A DNA stretch of 64,000 bases from Treponema saccharophilum DSM 2985 (GCF_000255555.1 NZ_AGRW01000047.1:1-64000), one strand, 5' to 3'; counted from the first letter of the stretch, positions 42,646 to 51,211 are shown. Program-made: numbers and translations. The notes: generated by a model not told the origin, from the sequence alone.

Positions 42646-43767
42646 TCAGGAATACAGTTTCTCCAAGTCGAGCTTGAAATCCGACTCTGTGTAGTAATAG
42701 CCCTTCCGGAAAAAATCGTATTCGATGGGAGCGGAGAGCCTGTCCCGCATGAATGCCAAATCGCGGCTGATTGTTGCCAGGGACAGTCTTGAGGAATCAA
42801 GCCTCCGTTTGCAGGCATCCAGAAGGTCGTTCGTGTTGGGATAGCCGCCCGCTTTTATCTGTTTGTGGATTATCACGAGCCGCTCGATTTTGAAATTCGT
42901 CATGCGCGAATTGTTCGTTTCCGTTTCAGGCGTGTCCTTGCAGATGATTTCCCTGCCGTCCCTGTGGAAGACGGAGCAGGCGAAGAACGCCATCTCCCCG
43001 CATTTGAGCTCGGCCGAATTGCCCTCGTAGCGGACTTCCTGCAGCGACTCGCAGCAGTGGAAGGCGAGGTTTCGGATTTCCTTCACGCTCGACGGAATCA
43101 CGACTTTCCTGATTCTCTCGTAGTTTTCGGGCCAGACTAGCTCGTAGAAAACGCCGCCGGAAATCGTCCTGGCTCCGTCGGGAATCCGCATCGACGCTTG
43201 CGTGCAGTCTGAGCGGTAGAGCACGCTCCTGTGGATTTTGTTCATCATGAAGCCGTCGACGATTTCGTACGCGTCGCTCTTGAGCAGCGTCTCCGTGAGC
43301 TTCCTCTTCCTCTTCGCGAACATTTCAGGCGTCTCCTCCCCGAAGCTCGTGAAGTTTATCCGCTTGATGTTCTTCCCCACGTGGATTTCCTTCAGGCTGT
43401 CGAGCGACCTGAGGTTCCCAATCCGCTCGGCGTGTTCTGGAATCCAGAGTTCCTGGAGGGAAGGGCATTGCTCGAAGTGCACCTCGAAATCGCTCATCTC
43501 CATCGGGAACTGGATTTCCTTGAGCGCATTGCAGTAGTGGAACGCCAGCGGGGAGATTCTCCTGACGGAAGAGGGGACGACGATTTTCTCAATCGTGCTG
43601 TCCGGCTCTATGTCGTCGGCGAAGACGTAGCTGTCGATTTTCTCGACCCCGTCTGGAATTACGACTGTCGAGTCGTGCCCCTTGTACCGCCTGAGCGTCT
43701 GCATGTCCTTCTTTTCTATGCGGTCTTTCTGTTTTGTTATGATGAAATCGGATGTCGCGTCCGGCAT
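42646..43767 (-). CDS. leucine-rich-repeat protein fused to a WYL-regulator-type HTH
   Basis: A 373-residue cytoplasmic protein with two unlike halves. Residues about 25-285 are BspA-type repeats (STVVIPDGVEKIDSYVFADD, IEKIVVPSSVRRISPLAFHYC, IRKVVIPSSVKEIRNLAFHCC). Residues about 290-373 read FKIERLVIIHKQIKAGGYPN, LATISRDLAFMRDRLSAPIE and FFRKGYYYTE, the N-terminal winged helix that normally starts WYL regulators. The WYL ligand domain is absent; here the DNA-binding unit is C-terminal. I infer an LRR-containing DNA-binding protein. Immediately upstream is a secreted LRR protein gene. Confidence 0.75.
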   Translation of the reverse strand: MPDATSDFIITKQKDRIEKKDMQTLRRYKGHDSTVVIPDGVEKIDSYVFADDIEPDSTIEKIVVPSSVRRISPLAFHYCNALKEIQFPMEMSDFEVHFEQCPSLQELWIPEHAERIGNLRSLDSLKEIHVGKNIKRINFTSFGEETPEMFAKRKRKLTETLLKSDAYEIVDGFMMNKIHRSVLYRSDCTQASMRIPDGARTISGGVFYELVWPENYERIRKVVIPSSVKEIRNLAFHCCESLQEVRYEGNSAELKCGEMAFFACSVFHRDGREIICKDTPETETNNSRMTNFKIERLVIIHKQIKAGGYPNTNDLLDACKRRLDSSRLSLATISRDLAFMRDRLSAPIEYDFFRKGYYYTESDFKLDLEKLYS

Positions 43768-43839
43768 CGGTGTCCTCCTTTTTGCTTGTATTTTTGCACA
43801 TTTGCTTTTTCCCTGTAAGTCGGAACTTGATTTTACGTC

Positions 43840-43860
43840 ATTCCGAACTTGATTCGGAAT
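43840..43860. repeat. short dispersed palindrome, copy B
   Basis: ATTCCGAACTTGATTCGGAAT is a near-perfect palindrome between two LRR genes. It matches the copy at 7243-7263 in 18 of 21 positions. Confidence 0.65.
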
Positions 43861-43861
43861 C

Positions 43862-46069
43862 TCACATCAATGGCACGGTACCGTCAGAGCAGACGACTTC
43901 GGTTGCGGGGACGCTTCCATAGGTCAAGTTTGCGCCATCTGCAATACGAGCATTCCACTCTGCTACCGTTCCTGCAAAAGTTATGCTCTCAAGATTGCTG
44001 CAGAGCTTGAACATACCGTCATAAAATTTTATACGTGTGGTGAGAATGGTTACGCTTTTGAGATTCTTGCAAGTTGCAAATAGGTTAAAAGTATTTGTAT
44101 TCGAGCTTACACTTTTCGGGATAGTGATGCTGGTGAAACTTACGCAACCAGCAAACGCTCCCTTTCCAATTACTATCACGCCATCCGGTATTGTAATATT
44201 TTCAAGTTTATTGCATCCATTGAATGCAAAATCTCCAATCGTTTTTAGTTTTTCAGGCATAGAGATGCTTCTGAGATTTTTACAATACTTAAACGATTCG
44301 GCTCCGATAGAAGTCACGCCGCTCGGAATTTCGAAGTTCGTGATGCTTGAGCAATCGGAAAACGCAGAACTTTTGATAGAAGTCACGTTGCTCGCTATTT
44401 TGATGCTCGTAATGTTCTCGTAACTAGGAAAATATTCTTTGATAGGAGTAGCGCAATTCGGTATTACAATGTTCGTGAGGCTTGAGCAACCAGAAAACGC
44501 AGAACTTTTGATAGAAGTCACGCTGTCCGGTATTTCGATGCTCGTAAGGCTTGAGCACCCCTTGAACGCAAACTCTTCGATAGAAGTCACGCTGTCCGGT
44601 ATTTCGATGCTCGTGAGACTTGAACATCCAGAAAACGTACCGTCTCTGATTGAAGTAACACCGTCCGGTATTTCAATGCTCGTAAGACTTGAACATCCAG
44701 AAAACGAGCAACCGTATCTATTTCCGATAGAAGTCACGCTGTCCGGTATTACGATACTCGTGAGGCTTGAGCACCCCTCGAACGCATAGTCTCCGATAAA
44801 AGTTACGCCGTCCGGTATTTCAATGCTTGTGAGTCTTGAGCACCCCTTGAACGCACTGTATCCGATAGAAGTCACACCGTCCGGTATTACGATACTCGTG
44901 AGGCTTGAGCACCCCTCGAACGCATAGTTTTCGATGCTTGTCAGTCCTGTCGTGTCGGACAAGTCAAGGGCGATTCCAAAGGACTTTGCTTTAATGGCAG
45001 TTCCAATCTCTTTGATTCTGTCGTTTGTTATTTCACCTGAGACGAAAACGGTGTCGCTTTTTTGCATCGCGCTTATTTTGTCTGTGACATCGGCTGCTGT
45101 GGCGTGGATTTCCCACTTTGCGTACAGTTTTACGTCTTCCGTTATTTCGCTTTCAAAGTCGAACGGATTTTCAGAGAGAGTTTCGCCTCCGTCGGAAGAA
45201 GTGTACCAGCCCATGAGGTCGTAGGGGTAGTTCTCAGGATTTTCCGGCTTCACGGCTTTTTTTGTGTAGCCGACTGTCTGGGAGACGACTTCTCCTGCGC
45301 CTTTCGTGTCGAAACTCACGGTAGAAAAAATGGTTGTCTCCCACCTCGCGTACAGCGTCTTCGCTCCGCTTTCTCCCTTCGCAATCGTCTCCACTTTGTT
45401 ACCGTCCGTTTCCGCATCGTACCAGCCTGCGAACGCGAAGCCCGTAATGTTCTCCAAATCCAAGAGAGCGATGTCCTCCTCTCCCGTGTAGATTTCCGAG
45501 TTCGGGTTCTCTCTTTCCCTCAGATTCTCGTAGCTGATTATGTAGCCCCACGCGGCGTACAAGGTCGTGTCGGATGCGATTTCGTACGCCTTGCAGCCTT
45601 TGCCGTCCGCGCCGATGAATTTCTCTCCCTTCGCGTACTCTTCCGTGTAGAAGCCGCCGAAACTGCTGTTCGCCATTGAAGGAACGCTCTCAAGGTCGCC
45701 GATGTTCTCTCCGAACGTGACGCTCACTTGGCTTTCCTCGCCGTTGTTGCTGAGCGTGACGGTGTATGTGTTCGCAGTCCACTTCGCCGTAAGAGTTGTG
45801 TCCTTCGTAATCGGCGTGGAAAAGTCGAACGCGTTTTCTCCGTCGTACCACGCCGAGAACGTGTAGCCGGTCTTTGTCGGCTTGCTCGGTTCCGTGGCGG
45901 TCTTCCCGCTTTCGACGGTCTGCGATTCTATTGTGGTTTCGCTGTTTGATTCGAAGCTCAACGTGTGGTAGACTATTTCCGGCACAGTAGTCGTTTCCGT
46001 TGTGTCGTTCTGGCACCCCATAACCGCGAAAATCGCCGTCAACAGAAAAATCAATGCGCTTTTTTTCAT
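43862..46069 (-). CDS. BspA-like surface lipoprotein with InlB-type B-repeats and LRR array
   Basis: A 735-residue lipoprotein (lipobox AVMGC). The N-terminal third has four Listeria-Bacteroides B-repeat modules (GYTFSAWYDGENAFDFSTPITK and FAGWYDAETDG). The rest is about 14 LRR_5 repeats of 23 residues with the consensus GCSSLTSIVIPDGVTSIGYSAFK. Such BspA proteins mediate adhesion in oral and gut bacteria. The repeats at 44500-44940 are nearly identical at the DNA level, which allows length variation by recombination. The gene stands alone with AGGAG upstream. Confidence 0.92.
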   Translation of the reverse strand: MKKSALIFLLTAIFAVMGCQNDTTETTTVPEIVYHTLSFESNSETTIESQTVESGKTATEPSKPTKTGYTFSAWYDGENAFDFSTPITKDTTLTAKWTANTYTVTLSNNGEESQVSVTFGENIGDLESVPSMANSSFGGFYTEEYAKGEKFIGADGKGCKAYEIASDTTLYAAWGYIISYENLRERENPNSEIYTGEEDIALLDLENITGFAFAGWYDAETDGNKVETIAKGESGAKTLYARWETTIFSTVSFDTKGAGEVVSQTVGYTKKAVKPENPENYPYDLMGWYTSSDGGETLSENPFDFESEITEDVKLYAKWEIHATAADVTDKISAMQKSDTVFVSGEITNDRIKEIGTAIKAKSFGIALDLSDTTGLTSIENYAFEGCSSLTSIVIPDGVTSIGYSAFKGCSRLTSIEIPDGVTFIGDYAFEGCSSLTSIVIPDSVTSIGNRYGCSFSGCSSLTSIEIPDGVTSIRDGTFSGCSSLTSIEIPDSVTSIEEFAFKGCSSLTSIEIPDSVTSIKSSAFSGCSSLTNIVIPNCATPIKEYFPSYENITSIKIASNVTSIKSSAFSDCSSITNFEIPSGVTSIGAESFKYCKNLRSISMPEKLKTIGDFAFNGCNKLENITIPDGVIVIGKGAFAGCVSFTSITIPKSVSSNTNTFNLFATCKNLKSVTILTTRIKFYDGMFKLCSNLESITFAGTVAEWNARIADGANLTYGSVPATEVVCSDGTVPLM
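44500..44945 (-). repeat. 69-bp tandem LRR-coding repeats
   Basis: At least six consecutive units of 69 bases (one slightly longer, near 44700) share long identical stretches such as GAAGTCACGCTGTCCGGTAT and CGTGAGGCTTGAGCACCCC. They encode GCSSLTSIEIPDxVTSI repeats and are prone to unit gain and loss. Confidence 0.85.
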
Positions 46070-46172
46070 AGATGTTCTCCTTTTGTTGTGTTTTGTGGAT
46101 GCAGTATAGGCATCTCAGTATGTCATTACGTGACAGACTGGAACGGATTTTTGGAAAAATTGAAAATAAGAC

Positions 46173-46280
46173 TCATCCAATCAGTTCCATCAAATCCTCG
46201 GCGGAGAGCTTCCGCGCTTGCATGCCGTCGAAGATGCTCTTTGCGATTTCGCTTTTCTTTTTAGAATTTTTATTAAGCAT
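46173..46280 (-). CDS. hypothetical mini-ORF downstream of the peptide genes
   Basis: A 35-residue frame, MLNKNSKKKSEIAKSIFDGM then QARKLSAEDLMELIG. Its second half has GC-rich codons, unlike the peptides. It lies beyond the hairpin at 46284-46344. No RBS is evident. It may be a fragment. Confidence 0.25.
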   Translation of the reverse strand: MLNKNSKKKSEIAKSIFDGMQARKLSAEDLMELIG

Positions 46281-46283
46281 AAA

Positions 46284-46344
46284 AAATGCGGACTTTGGGA
46301 GCAGTTTTGTTTTTTTTAATATTTTGCACGCAAAATCCGCATTT
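46284..46344 (-). terminator. terminator closing the putative RiPP operon
   Basis: On the minus strand, AAATGCGGA (46344-46336) pairs with TCCGCATTT (46292-46284), followed by further T. Inside the loop a second perfect palindrome ATTTTGC-GT-GCAAAAT (46321-46336) folds. It lies 17 bases after the second peptide stop. Confidence 0.6.
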
Positions 46345-46360
46345 GAATTGCCACAAAAAT

Positions 46361-46492
46361 TTAAGAATTTTTATGAACAGTTTTTTCGCATTCGTTGCAA
46401 TTTTTAAAAGTGTAGTAGCATCCTCCTGACGCCGCTGTATATACCTTTTCTGGTATGAGTTCCACATTCCACGTCAATGTCAAAGTTTTCAC
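46361..46492 (-). CDS. candidate RiPP precursor peptide 2
   Basis: A 43-residue peptide with a GTG start, GGAGG 8-9 bases upstream (46501-46505), and stop at 46361. The leader is MKTLTLTWNVELIPEKVYTA; the core region SGGCYYTFKNCNECEK has three Cys. Residues 5-10 (TLTWNV) repeat the leader motif of peptide 1, although the Cys regions differ. It begins 18 bases after the stop of peptide 1. Two unrelated cores behind a common leader is what precursor families show. The shared motif would be the recognition site for the PqqD-like N-terminus of the radical SAM enzyme. No similarity to a named RiPP class is claimed. Confidence 0.7.
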   Translation of the reverse strand: MKTLTLTWNVELIPEKVYTAASGGCYYTFKNCNECEKTVHKNS

Positions 46493-46510
46493 AATAAAAT
46501 CCTCCAATAA

Positions 46511-46645
46511 TTAGCCATTGTCATTTTCACTTGCAGAGCCAGGACCACCGCCGCCCATGTTCGCCATAACGCAACAGCAGTTAAAGCAGCCAAAGCACTT
46601 AATGTTTTGCAGTTCGTTTTCCGCGACATTCCATGTTAAAACCAT
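46511..46645 (-). CDS. candidate RiPP precursor peptide 1 (Cys-rich)
   Basis: A 44-residue peptide starting at ATG 46645 with GGAGGA 6-7 bases upstream and ending at 46511. The leader is MVLTWNVAENELQNIK. The core CFGCFNCCC holds five Cys in nine residues, followed by VMANMGGGGPGSASENDNG, a Gly-rich and then polar tail. It shares LTWNV with peptide 2. It lies 85 bases after the methyltransferase gene in the same direction. Cysteines spaced by two residues next to a SPASM radical SAM enzyme suggest thioether (sactipeptide- or ranthipeptide-like) crosslinks. This is inference; metal-chelating or unmodified roles remain possible. Confidence 0.72.
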   Translation of the reverse strand: MVLTWNVAENELQNIKCFGCFNCCCVMANMGGGGPGSASENDNG

Positions 46646-46730
46646 AATGTTTCCTCCATATCTATGATTTTGCATTTGCCATGTTTTGACTTTTTGAAAA
46701 TCAAAACCCGACTATTCTAAAACCGCACTC

Positions 46731-47315
46731 TCACGTTTCGAGCACGAAGACTCCGTGCAGAAAAGTGCAGAGTTTTGGTTTGAACCCATTTTCTACGAAC
46801 AAATCTTTCAGAAACGGAAACTGATAGTAGACCGTTATCTTCCGATTGTTCGATTCATAACTTTCAAGGATTTTTGAAATGACAACTTCCATTACTTCCT
46901 TTGAAAAAGGATTGCAAAGAAAGAAAAAATTGTAGTCGGCATAATTCTCAAAATCCCGCGCGTCGCAGTTGAAAAGATGAATGCGCGAGTCTCCGATTTT
47001 TTTTGCGTTCGTCTTTGCAGTTTCAAAAAGTTCCTTTGAATATTCAACTCCATCGATTGTCTTGAATTTGAACTTTCTTGCGTAATACAAAAAAAGACCT
47101 TTTCCGCAGCCGATGTCCAAAATCGAATCGTTTTCCGAGATTTTCAGTTTCCGCAAAATTCCGCCGACTGGATAACAGCCTTCATATCCGTTGAAAAGCG
47201 GATTTTTCTCTTTGAATCTTCCTTCAAAATCCAAGTCGAAAAATTTCTTCAAAAGACGCAGTTTGAGATTTTTTTTGTAGAATCGAATGTACATCATTGA
47301 ATCCAAAAAATTCAT
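46731..47315 (-). CDS. class I SAM-dependent methyltransferase
   Basis: A 194-residue protein. Motif I is DSILDIGCGKGLFLYYARKF, the acidic end of strand 2 is IDGVEYSKELFE, motif III is RIHLFNCDARDFENY, and FFFLCNPFSKEVM occupies the catalytic-loop position. The N-terminal 60 residues are basic. The start at 47315 lies 9 bases after the SNF2 helicase stop, so they are co-transcribed. The target may be the Cys-rich peptide or another operon product. The NPF motif resembles, but is not, the NPPY of DNA amino-methyltransferases, and no target domain is present, so a DNA methylase is unlikely. Confidence 0.85.
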   Translation of the reverse strand: MNFLDSMMYIRFYKKNLKLRLLKKFFDLDFEGRFKEKNPLFNGYEGCYPVGGILRKLKISENDSILDIGCGKGLFLYYARKFKFKTIDGVEYSKELFETAKTNAKKIGDSRIHLFNCDARDFENYADYNFFFLCNPFSKEVMEVVISKILESYESNNRKITVYYQFPFLKDLFVENGFKPKLCTFLHGVFVLET

Positions 47316-47324
47316 TCTTTTCTC

Positions 47325-49763
47325 CTACAAAAGTTTCAGAATGTCTTTCAAATCGAAATTCTTGTCCGTGGAAACGCCGTTTATCAATTCGTTAAAATCC
47401 TGCTGCTTGTTCTTCTGCATTTCGATTATCTTTTCTTCGATTGTGTTCGCGGCGACCATTTTGTAAACCGTAACATCGTTTTTCTGCCCGATTCTGTACG
47501 CTCGGTCAATCGCCTGCTGCTCCACAAACGGATTCCACCACGGGTCAAAAATTATCACGTCTTGCGCGGAAACAAGGTTCAAGCCCACGCCGCCCGCTTT
47601 TATGCTTATGAGGAAAATTCCTTTTTCCGCCGCCTCAAATTCGTTCACCAGATTCTGTCTGTCTTTGGTTTGCCCGTCGAGATAAAAAAGAATGTCTTTT
47701 GTCGCCTCGTCTTTTTTCAGTTCGTCCATTATGATTTTGAGCATCGAAGTGTAGCTGCTGAAAATGAGAATCTTGTGTCCCGAACCGACAAGGTTTCCGA
47801 CAAGAATTTTGAGCGCGTCAAGTTTGCACGATTCGTCAATCCGCTTTATGTTTGTTTCTTCATTGAGAAGCAATGTATGGTCGCAGCACTCCCGAAGAAG
47901 CGTGAGCGACTTTAAAATCAGCGAAGCGTCAAAGATTTTCATCTCCACAACAAGTTTTTTGACGGCAATGTTTATGCTCGTGTACAGACTTCGCTGGTCG
48001 GTGTCCATGTCGCAGTAGACTATCTGCTCGTTTTTTTCTGGCAGTTGAGAAAGAACATCTTTTTTCATTCTCCGCAGAATAAAAAGATTCAGAATCGTTT
48101 TGAGTTCCGCGTAGTTTTTGTTTCCGTATCGCCGCATGAACGAAGCATGGTCCATAAAAACATTTGGATTCAGAATATCCATGACATTCCAAAGCTCGGA
48201 TATTCCGTTTTCCATCGGAGTTCCCGACAAACCGATTTTCTGCTTTGCTTTGATTTGCTTCATAGCGTCAGATGTTATGCTCTTGTGATTTTTTACAATC
48301 TGAATCTCGTCGAAGATTGCCAGCGAAAAAACAAATTCGTTGAGTTTTTGCAAATCCAGATAAGCTGTCGAATAAGTCGTCAGAACAACATCGAATTTTT
48401 CAAAATCGAAATTTTTTCTGTCCGCGCCGTGATAAATTCCGACTTTGTATGGCGACTTGAATTTCTCAAATTCCTTCGTCCAATTCGTCAAAAGCGACTT
48501 TGGAACTACAATCAAAACTTTGTCCATCTCTTTTTTCACTTCCGAATCGCCCAAAAAAGAGATTACCTGGAATGTTTTTCCAAGACCCATGTCGTCGGCA
48601 AGACAACCGCCAAATTTGTTGAGAAAAAGGAACTTTAGCCATTTGATTCCGTCAAGTTGATACGGAAACGCCATTTTCTTTACGGAATCGGATATTTTCA
48701 AGTTTGTGTCCGCGTAAGAAAAATAATCGGAAACATCTGAACCCGAATCAGAAATTATGCGGAGAAGTTCAAAAATATGGCTTTTGTCGATTTTGAGAGT
48801 TCCGTTTTCCGATTGCAAATATTCGCGCGCTTGGATGATTGACTCAGGAATGATAATCGTTTGGTCGCCAACCGTTATTTCGTTGTTCGTGGCGAATAGA
48901 TTTATCTGAGAAGCGAGGTCAACTATTTCGCCGTTCAGTTCATAAGAAAGGTCTACTTCAAACCATTTTCCGCCGCCTTTTGATTTTGAGACAGTGATTT
49001 TTGGAACGATGATGTTTTCGTCTGTGTCGAGAAGAATTCCTTTTGAAAGCAAAGTTGATTTCAATTCAATCGGATTTTTCCGTCCCGAATAAATCATTCT
49101 GCATTGAGCGAGTTTTGTGAAACGCTCTTTCGCCAAAAAATCGAAGATTTCCGTTTCGTAGACATAATCTCGCACGAAAATTTCGTCATCGGCGGAAAAA
49201 GAAACGGCTTTGTCCGCATAATTTACAGAAAGAGAAGAATATTTGAAGGAAAGCGTATAAATGTGTTCCGTCTTTGAATACGACAAATGCGGAATCGGCT
49301 TTTCGATTTTTACTGTTTTTGATTTCTTTCCATTGTTTTCTATGTGGAGAACCGCGTCGCCCGTCCAAGTGAAAGTTGTGTTTCCTACAATGGACTGCGC
49401 CATAGCTTTTCTGCTGCCTCTTTCCTGTGTCAGTTCATGAAAATACACAAGACCAGCCTTTGTTTTTGCAAAAAAGAAGTTGCATTTTTTGTATTTTGAG
49501 AAGAATTCCTCAAATTTCGCAACGGAAATCATGAATCCATTGAAAGTAATCTGATAACAATTTTCTTTCAAAAAGTTGCATATTTCTTTGCTGTCGCAGT
49601 TTTCTACAGGAATCGGGTTGTTAACGTCAATTTCTTGCATGGAATAGTTTTTGAGTGACTTTTTTGAATTCAATGCCAATGATTCTGCTGAAAGAATTTC
49701 CAACGCAAGAAATCCGTTTTTTTGAGAAAAAATGAGTTTCAAATTTACAAACAATAAACTCAT
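47325..49763 (-). CDS. SNF2-family ATPase/helicase
   Basis: An 812-residue protein. The N-terminal 360 residues have no clear family. The SNF2 core begins with FPYQLDGIKWLKFL and Walker A DDMGLGKTFQVI (391-402). Motif II is FDEIQIVKN (DEIQ), motif III LSGTPMENGISELW, motif V KAGGVGLNLVSAQDVIIFDPWWNP, and motif VI QAIDRAYRIGQ. All ATPase motifs look intact. Its start is 2 bases after the radical SAM stop, indicating strict co-translation. A DNA or nucleoprotein translocase inside a peptide-maturation operon is unusual. It could be an immunity or target-related factor, or the peptide system could belong to a defence island. Confidence 0.9.
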   Translation of the reverse strand: MSLLFVNLKLIFSQKNGFLALEILSAESLALNSKKSLKNYSMQEIDVNNPIPVENCDSKEICNFLKENCYQITFNGFMISVAKFEEFFSKYKKCNFFFAKTKAGLVYFHELTQERGSRKAMAQSIVGNTTFTWTGDAVLHIENNGKKSKTVKIEKPIPHLSYSKTEHIYTLSFKYSSLSVNYADKAVSFSADDEIFVRDYVYETEIFDFLAKERFTKLAQCRMIYSGRKNPIELKSTLLSKGILLDTDENIIVPKITVSKSKGGGKWFEVDLSYELNGEIVDLASQINLFATNNEITVGDQTIIIPESIIQAREYLQSENGTLKIDKSHIFELLRIISDSGSDVSDYFSYADTNLKISDSVKKMAFPYQLDGIKWLKFLFLNKFGGCLADDMGLGKTFQVISFLGDSEVKKEMDKVLIVVPKSLLTNWTKEFEKFKSPYKVGIYHGADRKNFDFEKFDVVLTTYSTAYLDLQKLNEFVFSLAIFDEIQIVKNHKSITSDAMKQIKAKQKIGLSGTPMENGISELWNVMDILNPNVFMDHASFMRRYGNKNYAELKTILNLFILRRMKKDVLSQLPEKNEQIVYCDMDTDQRSLYTSINIAVKKLVVEMKIFDASLILKSLTLLRECCDHTLLLNEETNIKRIDESCKLDALKILVGNLVGSGHKILIFSSYTSMLKIIMDELKKDEATKDILFYLDGQTKDRQNLVNEFEAAEKGIFLISIKAGGVGLNLVSAQDVIIFDPWWNPFVEQQAIDRAYRIGQKNDVTVYKMVAANTIEEKIIEMQKNKQQDFNELINGVSTDKNFDLKDILKLL

Positions 49764-49765
49764 AT

Positions 49766-51109
49766 TTATTTGTAAAACCTTTCGTTCGTATCAACCATCA
49801 ATTTATAGTAGCGGGCTTTCATAGCCTTCTCATCGCACTCTTTCGGCTCGATTTTTGAAAAGTCAACATTCTCAACATCGATTACTTCCGAGAATCCCTT
49901 GAATTCTGCAATGCGGCAGCCGCCACCACAGATGAATCGAAGTTCACAATCTCCGCAAGGCTTGAAATTTTTTATGTTGCCGACACCTTCCGCAATCTTC
50001 ATCAGCCTGAAAATCTCGGAGAAATTCATGTCCCGGATATTTCCGTGCCTTTCTTTCATGTCTGGAATCCTGTCGCAAAAATAGAAGTCGCCGTTTGCTC
50101 GTACATTGAGGCTGCCATATCCGCATGAATCAACCAAATCACCTTTCACATTCAGAACGAAGCCTTCTTTCTCAAAGCCATCAACGATTTCTGCTACAAC
50201 ATCCTCAACGAGATTGAAATATTCGTCCTTGAAAGATTCAATTTGCTCATTAGTCAAATTCCGACCTGGCATAAAAGCATGGGAAAAATTGACCTGTATG
50301 TTGTCTTTGCCGTGTTTCGCGATGAGCGTTTTCGCAAAATCGATGTAGTCTTGTTTATGGTCTTTCAAAATTTCAAAAGGCGCTGTAGTTGCGACTTTCA
50401 CATATATACCGTTTTTGACGAACCAGTCGATTGCTTGAAGTGATTTTGCAAAAGAACCTTTTCCTCGAATGGTTGCGTTCGATTCTTCGTCAAAACCGTC
50501 GATGCTCACCTGAACATGCTTTATCTTGCATTTTGAAAAACGTTCGACATTTTCTTCAGTCCAATTCGTTCCGTTTGTGTAGACGTTGACTTCCATTCCA
50601 AGCGAATTTATGAATTCAACTATCTCAAAAAAATCATCACGAACAGTTGGTTCTCCGCCTGTGATTCCAACACTTGTTCCGCCTGCAACATTTTTGAAAT
50701 CTTCTATAAGCTTGAAAATCTCTTTCGTCGTAAGCTCGTCTTTCTCGGCGCTCCCCGATTCCATGTAGCAATGCGGACATCGCAAATTGCATTTGTTTGT
50801 CAGATGAAGATGAAGTTTCTTGTTCTCAAAAATCGACTTCGGATTCAGCGTTTCAATCTGTTTTGCTTCAATCTGCGTGAGAATATAAACCAAATCGCTT
50901 TGATTCTCTTTGTATTTGTCCATCAATTCTTGAACGCAAAGTTTTGTGTCGGCAATGGACTTGAAAATTTTTTCTTGAACGGTGTTTTTCAGCAAAATCC
51001 AACTTGCAATCTCTGGAAATATTGCGATATGCAAGTTTTCATAAGAAACAATGACGTATTCTTTCAAGTTGTATTTTTTATCTAGTGGGAGTTCTTTTGA
51101 TTTTTGCAT
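49766..51109 (-). CDS. radical SAM/SPASM peptide maturase
   Basis: A 447-residue enzyme. Residues about 15-85 resemble a PqqD-like peptide-recognition domain (IAIFPEIASWILLKN, then helices). The radical SAM cluster motif is C107-x3-C111-x2-C114 (NKCNLRCPHCYMESG), with GGEPTVRDDF at 151-160. The C-terminus has the complete seven-cysteine SPASM pattern: C329, C345 (C-x10-G-x4-C), C385-x2-C388-x5-C394-x3-C398, and C425, enough for two auxiliary 4Fe-4S clusters. Such enzymes modify ribosomal peptides or act as sulfatase maturases. Two short Cys-rich peptides at the end of the same operon are the likely substrates. Confidence 0.93.
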   Translation of the reverse strand: MQKSKELPLDKKYNLKEYVIVSYENLHIAIFPEIASWILLKNTVQEKIFKSIADTKLCVQELMDKYKENQSDLVYILTQIEAKQIETLNPKSIFENKKLHLHLTNKCNLRCPHCYMESGSAEKDELTTKEIFKLIEDFKNVAGGTSVGITGGEPTVRDDFFEIVEFINSLGMEVNVYTNGTNWTEENVERFSKCKIKHVQVSIDGFDEESNATIRGKGSFAKSLQAIDWFVKNGIYVKVATTAPFEILKDHKQDYIDFAKTLIAKHGKDNIQVNFSHAFMPGRNLTNEQIESFKDEYFNLVEDVVAEIVDGFEKEGFVLNVKGDLVDSCGYGSLNVRANGDFYFCDRIPDMKERHGNIRDMNFSEIFRLMKIAEGVGNIKNFKPCGDCELRFICGGGCRIAEFKGFSEVIDVENVDFSKIEPKECDEKAMKARYYKLMVDTNERFYK

Positions 51110-51211
51110 TTTGGTTTTCCTTGGTTTTCTAAGTTTCTTCTAGCTTCTTAATGGAATATTGCTGATGCAGATAAAGTTTTTTGTCGAATCTGTATAAAAC
51201 TGCTTCCTAAA

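Noticed and set aside
46731-47315. DNA methyltransferase of a restriction system with the adjacent helicase.
   Set aside because: The motif is NPF rather than NPPY/DPPY, the protein is too short for a target-recognition domain, and no nuclease is in the operon.
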